This document shows, piece by piece, positions 24,291-31,438 of a stretch of DNA of 64,000 bases (positions are counted from its first letter, which is position 1; every line of letters begins with the position of its first letter). The notes under the pieces were generated by a model. It searched no databases. It worked only from the letters and a program-made list of their open reading frames with translations, and was not told the DNA's origin. Source of the stretch: Neobacillus kokaensis. GTDB taxonomy: Bacteria; Bacillota; Bacilli; Bacillales; Cytobacillaceae. Position numbers and translations under genes: made by a program. The DNA is taken from the NCBI RefSeq assembly GCF_014656545.1, contig NZ_BNDS01000015.1:59724-123723 (forward strand), in the 5' to 3' direction.

Positions 24291-24959
24291 ATGAATAAGA
24301 TTATCTCTATTAAAGAAGCAATCTCGCATATAAAGAATGGAAATACCATCGCAGTCGGCGGATTTGGATTAGTTGGCTGTCCCTTGCGGTTAGTCGAAGT
24401 GTTAGGTGAACATCCTGTTTATGGTTTAACCGTAATTAGTAATAACCTTGGGGAGCCTGACGGAAAAGGACTTGGGAGAATATTGCTGCAAAACAAAATT
24501 ACGAAAGCGATCGGTTCTTTCTTTACTAGCAATATTGATGCGGTCCGTTATGTAAATGAAGGTAAGCTGGAAGTGGAACTGGTTCCACAAGGGACGCTGG
24601 CAGAACGACTCCGCGCAGGTGGTGCCGGAATTGGTGGATTCTACACAAAAACCTCTGCTGGTACGCTCCTAGCAGAAAATAAAGAATCACGAACTATTAA
24701 CGGCGAAGAATATGTTCTCGAATTTGCTCTATATCCAGATGTTGCCCTTATTAAAGCGAAAAAAGCAGACCGGTATGGCAATCTCTCTTTTTCAAAAACA
24801 GCACGTAACTTCAACCCAGACATGGCAAAGGCGGCGAAGATTACTATTGTAGAAGCCGAAGAAATTGTGGAAGTGGGAGAACTAACTCCAGAAGAAATTG
24901 TTGTCCCTCATTTATTTGTAAACTATATTGTGAAGGGGGAGAAATCAAATGAATTTTAA
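24291..24959 (+). CDS. pcaI: 3-oxoacid / 3-oxoadipate CoA-transferase subunit A
   Basis: 222 aa alpha subunit of a family I CoA-transferase. Motifs: AVGGFGLVGCPLRLVEVL (the CoA-transferase signature 1 region), LVPQGTLAERLRAGGAGIGGFYT and the closing EAEEIVEVGELTPEEIVVPH. It transfers CoA from succinyl-CoA to a 3-oxoacid. PcaI and ScoA are hard to separate by sequence; the divergent PcaR-like regulator and the ring-cleavage genes nearby favour 3-oxoadipate. The last 11 nt overlap the B subunit gene. Confidence 0.85.
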   Translation: MNKIISIKEAISHIKNGNTIAVGGFGLVGCPLRLVEVLGEHPVYGLTVISNNLGEPDGKGLGRILLQNKITKAIGSFFTSNIDAVRYVNEGKLEVELVPQGTLAERLRAGGAGIGGFYTKTSAGTLLAENKESRTINGEEYVLEFALYPDVALIKAKKADRYGNLSFSKTARNFNPDMAKAAKITIVEAEEIVEVGELTPEEIVVPHLFVNYIVKGEKSNEF

Positions 24960-25632
24960 ACAAAAAATGGCTATTAGAGCGGTACAGGAAATAAAGAATG
25001 GCAATATTGTTAATTTAGGAATTGGGATTCCCACTTTAGTCGCTGATTTCTTGCCAAAAGACAAAAACATATTTTTACACACGGAAAATGGGTTGCTTGG
25101 AGTAGGACCTACCCCTTCTAAGGAAGAGGTGGATTCAGATATCATTAATGCAGGTAAACTGCCTGTTACGGCTCAAGAGGGAGCCTCCTATTTTTCCTCT
25201 TCTGAATCATTCGCGATGATTCGCGGTGGCCATATCGATGTCGCAATCCTTGGTGCATTGCAAGTCGCTGAAAACGGGGATATCGCCAATTGGGCAATTC
25301 CAGGAAAAGATATACTTGGGGTCGGTGGTGCGATGGATCTTGTTGCCGGGGCAAGAAAGGTGATTGTCACCACCCAGCATTGTGCAAAAAACGGGGATCC
25401 AAAAATTCTTCGACGCTGTACGTTTCCGATTACAGCAAAAAATTTGGTTAGTCTCTTAATTACTGAATATGCCGTGTTTCGATTTGAAAACGGGAAAATG
25501 ATTTTAGAAGAGTTAGCGGAGGAAATGACAGAATCTGAACTGAAAAAGATTACACCTGCCGAATATATCGTTTCTCCTAACTTATCAAAATATCAAATGA
25601 ACGGAACGGAGCATCTATTAGAGAATTATTAG
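24949..25632 (+). CDS. pcaJ: 3-oxoacid / 3-oxoadipate CoA-transferase subunit B
   Basis: 227 aa beta subunit. LGIGIPTLVADFL precedes LHTENGLLGVGP, in which Glu46 is the catalytic glutamate that forms the enzyme-CoA thioester. The family continuation IRGGHIDVAILGALQVAENGDIANW is complete. It is translated from a start inside the A gene (GGGGGAG upstream), so the two subunits are made together. No thiolase gene (pcaF) follows: a terminator comes 27 nt after the stop. Confidence 0.87.
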   Translation: MNFKQKMAIRAVQEIKNGNIVNLGIGIPTLVADFLPKDKNIFLHTENGLLGVGPTPSKEEVDSDIINAGKLPVTAQEGASYFSSSESFAMIRGGHIDVAILGALQVAENGDIANWAIPGKDILGVGGAMDLVAGARKVIVTTQHCAKNGDPKILRRCTFPITAKNLVSLLITEYAVFRFENGKMILEELAEEMTESELKKITPAEYIVSPNLSKYQMNGTEHLLENY

Positions 25633-25658
25633 GGCGAAATGAAACTTACTGAACAAGA

Positions 25659-25690
25659 AAGAAGCGAACATTTTATAATGTTCGCTTCTT
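25659..25690. terminator. Bidirectional terminator between the CoA-transferase and hydrolase genes
   Basis: AAGAAGCGAACATT and AATGTTCGCTTCTT form a perfect 14-bp stem with a TTAT loop; a C/T-rich tail lies on the plus side. It serves the convergent genes ending at 25632 and 25742. Confidence 0.85.
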
Positions 25691-25741
25691 CTTTTCCATT
25701 ATTGCAATTTTGTAAAACAAGTAATATTTATCCTGTTATTG

Positions 25742-26506
25742 TTAACTTCCTGTAGTTACTGTCAGCACCTGGTTTTCTTTACGCTCTGTTATCCCATGAA
25801 TAAAAAAGTCAAAAATCTGCTGCCCTTGACTCCCTAGTAATTCTGGATGCCATTGAACTCCAAGTGCAAACCAATCTGTTTCAGATTGACAAGCTTCAAT
25901 CATTCCATCGGAACTCCAGCCAATTACTTTGAACCCTTCCCCAACAGAAGAAACGCATTGATGGTGAAGTGAATTCACTGTTATTTCTTCTTTCCCATAA
26001 ATAGCCTCTAGGGCACTATCCTTTTCAAGTATGACAGGATGTATTAAATGACTGTGCGGAGGTTCCTTCCCCATTTTCGGGTGTTCAGGATACGTATCAT
26101 ATATATCCTGCAGGAGATTTCCACCAAAGGCCACTTGTATGATTTGATGACCACGACAGATTCCCAATGTCGGGATTTGCCTTTTCCCGGCCTCTTGAAT
26201 TAGAGCTCTTTCAAATTCATCCGCAATTGTACGAATTCCGAAAGATTGCCCCTTATTTACCTCGCCATATAGAACAGGATCCACATCTCCGCCACCGGTA
26301 ATAACCAGGCCATCAAAGAATTGTAAATACTGTTGCAGGTCTGCTAGATTGGAATGAGGCAGAAGGAGGGCAATCCCCCCTGCCTCCTGTACTGCACGAT
26401 GATAGTGAAAATGTAACGTGTATAGGTCATCTTCACTTGTAAAATTGGGAAGATCCCGTCTCCAGGTGGTAATTCCAATCACTGGCTTCTTTCTTGTATT
26501 TGCCAT
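25742..26506 (-). CDS. Class I glutamine-amidotransferase-like gamma-glutamyl hydrolase
   Basis: 254 aa, peptidase C26 family as in PuuD. Cys117 in TLGICRGHQIIQVAFGG is the nucleophile and His220 in GVQWHPELLGS completes the site. PuuD cleaves gamma-glutamyl-GABA; the homologue in aniline clusters (AtdA2/TdnT) hydrolyses gamma-glutamylanilide. Here it is the last gene after the glutamine-synthetase-like ligase and the Rieske oxygenase, which favours a gamma-glutamyl arylamide as substrate (inference from context). It may remove toxic surplus conjugate. Confidence 0.87.
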   Translation of the reverse strand: MANTRKKPVIGITTWRRDLPNFTSEDDLYTLHFHYHRAVQEAGGIALLLPHSNLADLQQYLQFFDGLVITGGGDVDPVLYGEVNKGQSFGIRTIADEFERALIQEAGKRQIPTLGICRGHQIIQVAFGGNLLQDIYDTYPEHPKMGKEPPHSHLIHPVILEKDSALEAIYGKEEITVNSLHHQCVSSVGEGFKVIGWSSDGMIEACQSETDWFALGVQWHPELLGSQGQQIFDFFIHGITERKENQVLTVTTGS

Positions 26507-26566
26507 CGTCTATTACTCCCATCCTCTAATATTATGAGAATAGATTTCTTAATAAAAAACATCGTG

Positions 26567-26830
26567 TTAGGTGCTGTGACGTTTGATTACCTCAGTACTC
26601 CAAGGTCTCCATACATCAAGCCGAGATAACGCTTCCATAATTTCTTCATAATCATCCCGATCAATTGAAAGCCAATCACTTGGTATCTCTTCATAGATAC
26701 TAAAATCCATCGTTTTTGCCGTACGGACGGTTTCCGCAAACTGACGATATTTTTCAATCGTTGCATGCAATTTTGTAATCTCAGTTACTAAACATTGGCG
26801 TTCCTTTTCCCATTGAAGTTCCTTTATCAC
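26567..26830 (-). CDS. Unrecognised 87-aa protein in the oxygenase operon
   Basis: Short, charged and helical (ELQWEKERQCLVTEITKLHATIEKYRQFAE), probably coiled-coil in its first half, followed by a W- and D-rich tail (EIPSDWLSIDRDDYEEIMEALSRL). It has no membrane segment or cysteine pair that would suggest a ferredoxin. It sits 19 nt after the GS-like gene and 60 nt before the hydrolase gene, so it is almost certainly in the same operon. I do not recognise the family. It could be an accessory subunit of one of the neighbouring enzymes. Confidence 0.65.
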   Translation of the reverse strand: MIKELQWEKERQCLVTEITKLHATIEKYRQFAETVRTAKTMDFSIYEEIPSDWLSIDRDDYEEIMEALSRLDVWRPWSTEVIKRHST

Positions 26831-26849
26831 ATCCGCACCTTCCCTTTCC

Positions 26850-28334
26850 TTAATAGATTTCGAAATACTCCCTATGCTCCCATTCTGTCACGATATACCG
26901 ATCATCTTGAATATTATTTTCCTTTAGAAACTGCTTATAGCGGTTGATTTCACTTTCTTTTAGCTTCACGAGATAATCGATAAATATTGTCCCCATCTTT
27001 TCTTTGAAAAAGGAATCTTCCTTTAAGACGCCAATTGCTTCTTCCAGGCTTTTTGGCAGTGGATCTCTATTATCATTGTATCCTTCCGCACTTGGCAGAC
27101 CTGGATTGATTTTATTTAAAATTCCATCCAATCCAGCATAGATTTGAGAAGCTAAATATAAATATGGATTGGCTGCAGGCTCCCCTGCCCGATTTTCAAA
27201 ACGGGCATTTTTCCTGTCTTCCATCACACGGATCATTGTGCCGCGGTTATCCGTCCCCCATCCGGCACGGTCTGGGGCAAGGGAATTTTCTTTAAACCGC
27301 TTATAGCCATTAACAGTTGGTGTCGTAAAGACAGCACTGGCCCGAGCATGCCTTAATATTCCGCCAATAAAATGTTTCCCTGTTTCTGACAACGGTTCAT
27401 CGTCTGAATTCGATACAAATCCATTTTGTCCGGTATGAATATCGACTAATGATTGATGCATATGCCAGCCGTTTGCCGCCATTCCTGCAAAGGCAGGACG
27501 GCACATAAATGTTGCTATATACCCATTTCTCCGGCAAATTTGTTTAATGGCAGTCCGCAGGAGAACCATTGCATCAGCTGCTTGAATTCCATCCATCGGG
27601 GCAAATGTAAATTCAATTTGACTTGGACCAAATTCATCCTCAATCGTTCTTAGCGGCAAGCCCAATTTTTGAATATGACTGACAAGCACTTGTAGAATAT
27701 CATCAATCTCGTCGTTATGGGATTCAAGCTGATACTGGTATCCCCTTGAAACCGGAGTTACGACCGGAGGAATGGTAGGCGACCCAGGCGCTCCCAAATT
27801 ATCCATTCGTAAGTTGGAATCCTCAATTTTCGTTAACACCCATTCAACCTCTAGACCAACCTTCATATCATAACCTATGCTTCTAAGATCTCTTAAGGCC
27901 TGTTTACAAACCTGTCTTGTGTCGAACATAAGCGGCTTACCGTTTTTTAAATAGGCATCACAGAGAATCCAGCCGGTATTCTGTGTCCAAGGAAGAATAC
28001 GAAATGTAAGGGGGTCTGGAATTAAACAATAGTTTGGACAACCAGTCATTTCATCTAATCCCACTCCTCCCCCCCATTCAAAAGGGTTGAAAACACCTGT
28101 ATTTGCTGTATCAAAGAACAGCGGACCTGTGTTAAAGTCCATACCATTCTCCAGGATACTGTCGAAATTACCAGCAGTAATCGTTTTGGCACGGGAGATT
28201 CCATGCTGATCTGCCCATGCAATTCTTATAAGCTGTAAATCATGTTCCTTAACCGTTTGCTTAACACGGAGTGCGGCTTCTTTTTGTTCATCCGTCCAAA
28301 AAGAATGGTCTAATAAAGCGATTTGTTTCGTCAT
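26850..28334 (-). CDS. Glutamine-synthetase-like gamma-glutamylamide ligase
   Basis: 494 aa, full-length type I/III glutamine synthetase fold: beta-grasp N-terminus (IRIAWADQHGISRAKTI), catalytic core with EVEWVL, EDEFGPSQIEFTF, ANGWHMHQSL (ATP-site His), NGYKRFKENSLAP and the ARFENRAGEPAANPYLYLA glutamate loop. It lacks the adenylylation-type C-terminus. GS-like ligases join the gamma-carboxyl of glutamate to amines (PuuA, IpuC, AtdA1/TdnQ). Next to oxygenase genes the closest functional parallel is AtdA1, gamma-glutamylanilide synthase, the first step in aniline oxidation. A housekeeping role is unlikely, given operon position. Confidence 0.88.
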   Translation of the reverse strand: MTKQIALLDHSFWTDEQKEAALRVKQTVKEHDLQLIRIAWADQHGISRAKTITAGNFDSILENGMDFNTGPLFFDTANTGVFNPFEWGGGVGLDEMTGCPNYCLIPDPLTFRILPWTQNTGWILCDAYLKNGKPLMFDTRQVCKQALRDLRSIGYDMKVGLEVEWVLTKIEDSNLRMDNLGAPGSPTIPPVVTPVSRGYQYQLESHNDEIDDILQVLVSHIQKLGLPLRTIEDEFGPSQIEFTFAPMDGIQAADAMVLLRTAIKQICRRNGYIATFMCRPAFAGMAANGWHMHQSLVDIHTGQNGFVSNSDDEPLSETGKHFIGGILRHARASAVFTTPTVNGYKRFKENSLAPDRAGWGTDNRGTMIRVMEDRKNARFENRAGEPAANPYLYLASQIYAGLDGILNKINPGLPSAEGYNDNRDPLPKSLEEAIGVLKEDSFFKEKMGTIFIDYLVKLKESEINRYKQFLKENNIQDDRYIVTEWEHREYFEIY

Positions 28335-28368
28335 CTATTCATCCCCTTCTCATTGTTTTAATCTATTT

Positions 28369-28971
28369 TTATAATAATAGTGTTAAATTTTCATGGGCTT
28401 GATCGGAGTCCAAGAGATTATTTTGCTTGACCAATATCTTCCAATCATTATTTTCCTTGGTTAATAGAAAACCATACCAACCGGAAAGAAGCTTCATCTT
28501 ACCGGCCCGTAATTCATTAAGCATAAAATTACAACGCACTCTATAAAGATTTGAATTATTTTCCTTCCAGACCTCAACGTTGCTGATGGAACGAATTGTA
28601 CGTGAAGCTGGAATTTGTGACCAGGCATATCCTGTTCTCAAGCGATAAACACGGTCCTCCAGTCTTCTACGATCATCAAATGAAATCGTAATCTCCTTGG
28701 TTGGATCGCCACCGCCGGGTGTAACCGGTGTCCAATACAGACAATCCTTTGTAAATAATTGCAGCCAATCCTCCATTTTCCCTTCATCTAAAAGGCGGGC
28801 TTCGCGATATAAAAACTGTTTAATTTCAAAAACCGTTTCGCGATCTGCTTTGATGGTTTCCTCTCCCCAAGCCTTAATTTTTTGAGCCAGGTTGATATAA
28901 TAGTTCAAATCCATATAATAGGAATACCTAGAAGTTTCCTCACGAACGTGACTTTCAACCATCACTTTCAT
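28369..28971 (-). CDS. Aromatic-ring-hydroxylating dioxygenase, beta subunit
   Basis: 200 aa, cone-shaped ring_hydroxyl_B subunit. FLYREARLLDEGKMEDWLQLFTKDCLYWTPV and DDRRRLEDRVYRLRTGYAWSQIPASRTIR are the family hallmarks. The subunit has no cofactor; it holds the alpha3beta3 hexamer together. It starts 18 nt after the alpha gene stop, with AAGGAAAGG upstream; ATG 28962 (codon 4) is an alternative start. The level of similarity to benzoate, anthranilate or aniline dioxygenase beta subunits cannot be decided by eye. Confidence 0.92.
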   Translation of the reverse strand: MKVMVESHVREETSRYSYYMDLNYYINLAQKIKAWGEETIKADRETVFEIKQFLYREARLLDEGKMEDWLQLFTKDCLYWTPVTPGGGDPTKEITISFDDRRRLEDRVYRLRTGYAWSQIPASRTIRSISNVEVWKENNSNLYRVRCNFMLNELRAGKMKLLSGWYGFLLTKENNDWKILVKQNNLLDSDQAHENLTLLL

Positions 28972-28989
28972 CCTTTCCTTCTCAGTGAT

Positions 28990-30291
28990 TTAATTACAAG
29001 AAACAGCTGTCAATTGAAGATTTGTCTTCATTAAGCGCTTCCATTCTTGAAAATAATTACGCATCGGCAATTCATCCGTTACGGGTCCTTTAATAACTCC
29101 CTTTTCATCTATCGTTTGACGGCCATCAATTCTATAGCCACGGCCTATATTCACCCATTCAACCTCCGGAATTGTCAACCCGAAATGACATTCTTCAAAA
29201 TTGGTCATATCATCCGGCTCACCAAAGGAAGGAAAATCCTCTTGACTTCGAAGACGTAGAACATTGATTTCTTCCGGCAGTCCTTCTATCTGTGTGGAAT
29301 ACCAAATAAGTTCAGTCCGATTTACATCAACCGGCTGGATGACTTGAATTTGGTTCCCAATCAATAGCAAGTTCGGAAAGATACAGAGATTCATTTGTCC
29401 TCCAATTGCTTGGTCTAATAAATAGTCTGCTTGTTCCCCAAATTTGTTGCGAATCGCTTCTTCTAAAATTTCTCTTCCCGGCTGTGGTCGCTGCTGTTTC
29501 CATTTGTCCCCAACATTTTTATAATTAGGACGTTGGTCAACAAAAGTATGACCATTTCCCAAATATTGAATCGTCATTTCACTGTTATCAGGATTTTGAG
29601 CAAAATACGTCATATCTTTGTTTTCACCAAGGCGCTGTCCGACTGCCAGCAAGGAACGGTGTGAAAAAGCTACATGATATCCATCCGCCCCATTATCATA
29701 AGAAAGCTTCCAGTTTCCGTTATATACCATACGATTAGGATTACGAACAATAATATTTTTTCCATCATAGCGGTCTAGCCATTGATCCATCAGCTCTGCC
29801 GCTGGTCCCAAATGGGTTAGTAAATCAGGTGCTTCCCTATTTAACGTTCCAAAAATAAAGCCGCGATAAGAATCGACTCGGATATGTGAAAGGTTCAAAT
29901 CCGAACGGTCCATATCTTTGGAATAACCGCTTGGCCAAGGAAATCCTGCTAATTCCCCCGTATTTTTAAAAGTCCAGCCATGGTATGGACAAGAAAATAC
30001 CTTGCTATTGCCCTTTTCTTCCCGGCAAATTGTTGCCCCGCGATGTGTACAGCGATTAAACATTGCACTAAAGCTGCCATTGTTATCCCGAACAATAATC
30101 ACTGGCCGTTTGCCCATATAGCCTGTTTTAAAATCATTTGGTTTTGGAATCTCGCTTTCATGAGCAAGATACACCCACGTTCCTCCGAAAACTTTGATCA
30201 TTTCCTGATCGAATATTTCCTTTTCAGTATAAAGTTTTCGGTGGATACGATGTGGCTGAACCATTTCATCTAAACTAAGGTATTGTTCCAT
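28990..30291 (-). CDS. Aromatic-ring-hydroxylating dioxygenase, alpha subunit (Rieske)
   Basis: 433 aa from ATG 30291 (GGGAGG 7 nt before; GTG 30306 is part of that site). The Rieske [2Fe-2S] centre uses Cys81, His83 (NRCTHRGATIC), Cys101 and His104 (CPYHGW). The mononuclear iron site has ADGYHVAFSH with Asp203 bridging and His206, His211 as ligands, plus an acidic residue in PDDMTNFEECHFGL. It adds O2 to an aromatic ring. Company with a GS-like ligase and gamma-glutamyl hydrolase points to aniline dioxygenase-type enzymes (AtdA3/TdnA1). No ferredoxin or reductase gene is in the window. Confidence 0.93.
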   Translation of the reverse strand: MEQYLSLDEMVQPHRIHRKLYTEKEIFDQEMIKVFGGTWVYLAHESEIPKPNDFKTGYMGKRPVIIVRDNNGSFSAMFNRCTHRGATICREEKGNSKVFSCPYHGWTFKNTGELAGFPWPSGYSKDMDRSDLNLSHIRVDSYRGFIFGTLNREAPDLLTHLGPAAELMDQWLDRYDGKNIIVRNPNRMVYNGNWKLSYDNGADGYHVAFSHRSLLAVGQRLGENKDMTYFAQNPDNSEMTIQYLGNGHTFVDQRPNYKNVGDKWKQQRPQPGREILEEAIRNKFGEQADYLLDQAIGGQMNLCIFPNLLLIGNQIQVIQPVDVNRTELIWYSTQIEGLPEEINVLRLRSQEDFPSFGEPDDMTNFEECHFGLTIPEVEWVNIGRGYRIDGRQTIDEKGVIKGPVTDELPMRNYFQEWKRLMKTNLQLTAVSCN

Positions 30292-30462
30292 TATGTTTCC
30301 TCCCACTCTATTGCATCGATTATTGACTTTTGGGATGTTTACTTTCTATTAATAATTTAGAAATTTATCGTAAACACAGTGACAATAGTGTAAATTAATT
30401 AAAAAATTTTCTTACTGATTCCGTCCTGAAGTTCACTCTATTTTCTACTAACTTAAACTACC

Positions 30463-31290
30463 TTACACTTTTTCTTTTAATCTAAAATCATACTGACAGA
30501 TATAAAATGGAGTAGTGACTCCTCTTTTCTTACACTCTACTGGATCGGTTACTTTTTCTAATTTCATGATCAGAGGCTCTTTAACAGCTCCGATGGCATC
30601 TGAATCCAACCATGGTACATTAGGTGGAAACAGCTGTGTTGTAAGCGTTTTAAAACTTTCCCCCTCTATCTTAAAATGAATATGTGCGGGACGCATCGCA
30701 TGGCGGCCTACTGCTTTCATCAGTTCTCCTACTGGCCCCCCTTTCCCAATATCATATCCTGCTGGAACAACAGTACGAAACTCATAGTAGCCATTATGAT
30801 CAGCAAGAATTCTTGCTCTTAAATTATAGTCTGTTTGATTCTCGTCTTCATTTTCGTAATCCCCAATTGCATTTGCCTGCCAAACATCCAATAAGGCATT
30901 TGGTATTGGATTTCCCGTAGCAGCGGAAATAACTTTTCCCTGCATAAACAAAACATCCCCCGGTTCATCCAGTTCACAAAGACTTCCCGGAGATTGTTGG
31001 ATTGGCGCTTCTTCCCGATATAATGGGCCTTCCACATTAAACAACGTGGTATCAGCGTCCGCATCATCTTGGTACGTGATGTTATCAACTAGGACTGATA
31101 CCCCTAATACATCGGACAATAAATGAAATTCTCCTTTTTTACCCACTTCATTTAAAAAAGAAATAGCCTTAAGTAATTCCTCTTCTTTAATTTCACACTC
31201 GTTTACGACATCTTTAATAGCCATTGTTAATTTTTCGGTTACCTCAATTAACCTATGATTTTTAATTGCCGTTACAAGTTCTTTACTCAT
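30463..31290 (-). CDS. Intradiol ring-cleavage dioxygenase (hydroxyquinol/catechol 1,2-dioxygenase)
   Basis: 275 aa, with the N-terminal helical dimerisation domain (1-95) and the catalytic beta-sandwich. Non-heme Fe(III) ligands are in place: Tyr145 (IGDYENED), Tyr179 (VPAGYDIGKGGPVG), His203 and His205 (RPAHIHFKI). Catechol and hydroxyquinol dioxygenases share this fold. The presence of a maleylacetate reductase gene (41022-42092) and the absence of muconate cycloisomerase and muconolactone isomerase genes favour hydroxyquinol (1,2,4-benzenetriol) or a substituted catechol as substrate (inference). AAAGGGGG precedes the ATG. Confidence 0.9.
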   Translation of the reverse strand: MSKELVTAIKNHRLIEVTEKLTMAIKDVVNECEIKEEELLKAISFLNEVGKKGEFHLLSDVLGVSVLVDNITYQDDADADTTLFNVEGPLYREEAPIQQSPGSLCELDEPGDVLFMQGKVISAATGNPIPNALLDVWQANAIGDYENEDENQTDYNLRARILADHNGYYEFRTVVPAGYDIGKGGPVGELMKAVGRHAMRPAHIHFKIEGESFKTLTTQLFPPNVPWLDSDAIGAVKEPLIMKLEKVTDPVECKKRGVTTPFYICQYDFRLKEKV

Positions 31291-31365
31291 TCAAATTTCC
31301 CCCTTTAAATGTTGTTTGGGTTGCTATTAAACTGGGAGATAACACCGTATGATGGAAAAGGTTAA

Positions 31366-31425
31366 AATCAATGCTCAAGGATGTCTGCGTTTAAGGCTTA
31401 CACCTTTCTTCCTTGAGCATTGATT
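31366..31425 (-). terminator. Large hairpin between hyuB and the intradiol dioxygenase gene
   Basis: AATCAATGCTCAAGGA and TCCTTGAGCATTGATT are perfectly complementary over 16 bp around a 28-nt loop. It is just after the hyuB-like stop on the minus strand; a U-run is lacking, so it may terminate only partly or mark a processing site between two transcription units. Confidence 0.6.
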
Positions 31426-31438
31426 GATTAATATGAAT

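Noticed and set aside
24291..25632. Assignment as succinyl-CoA:3-ketoacid (acetoacetate) transferase ScoAB
   Set aside because: It cannot be excluded by sequence, but the divergent PcaR-like IclR gene and nearby ring-cleavage genes make the 3-oxoadipate role more likely.
26850..28334. Housekeeping glutamine synthetase GlnA
   Set aside because: Different N-terminus and length, no glnR gene beside it, and placement inside an oxygenase operon.
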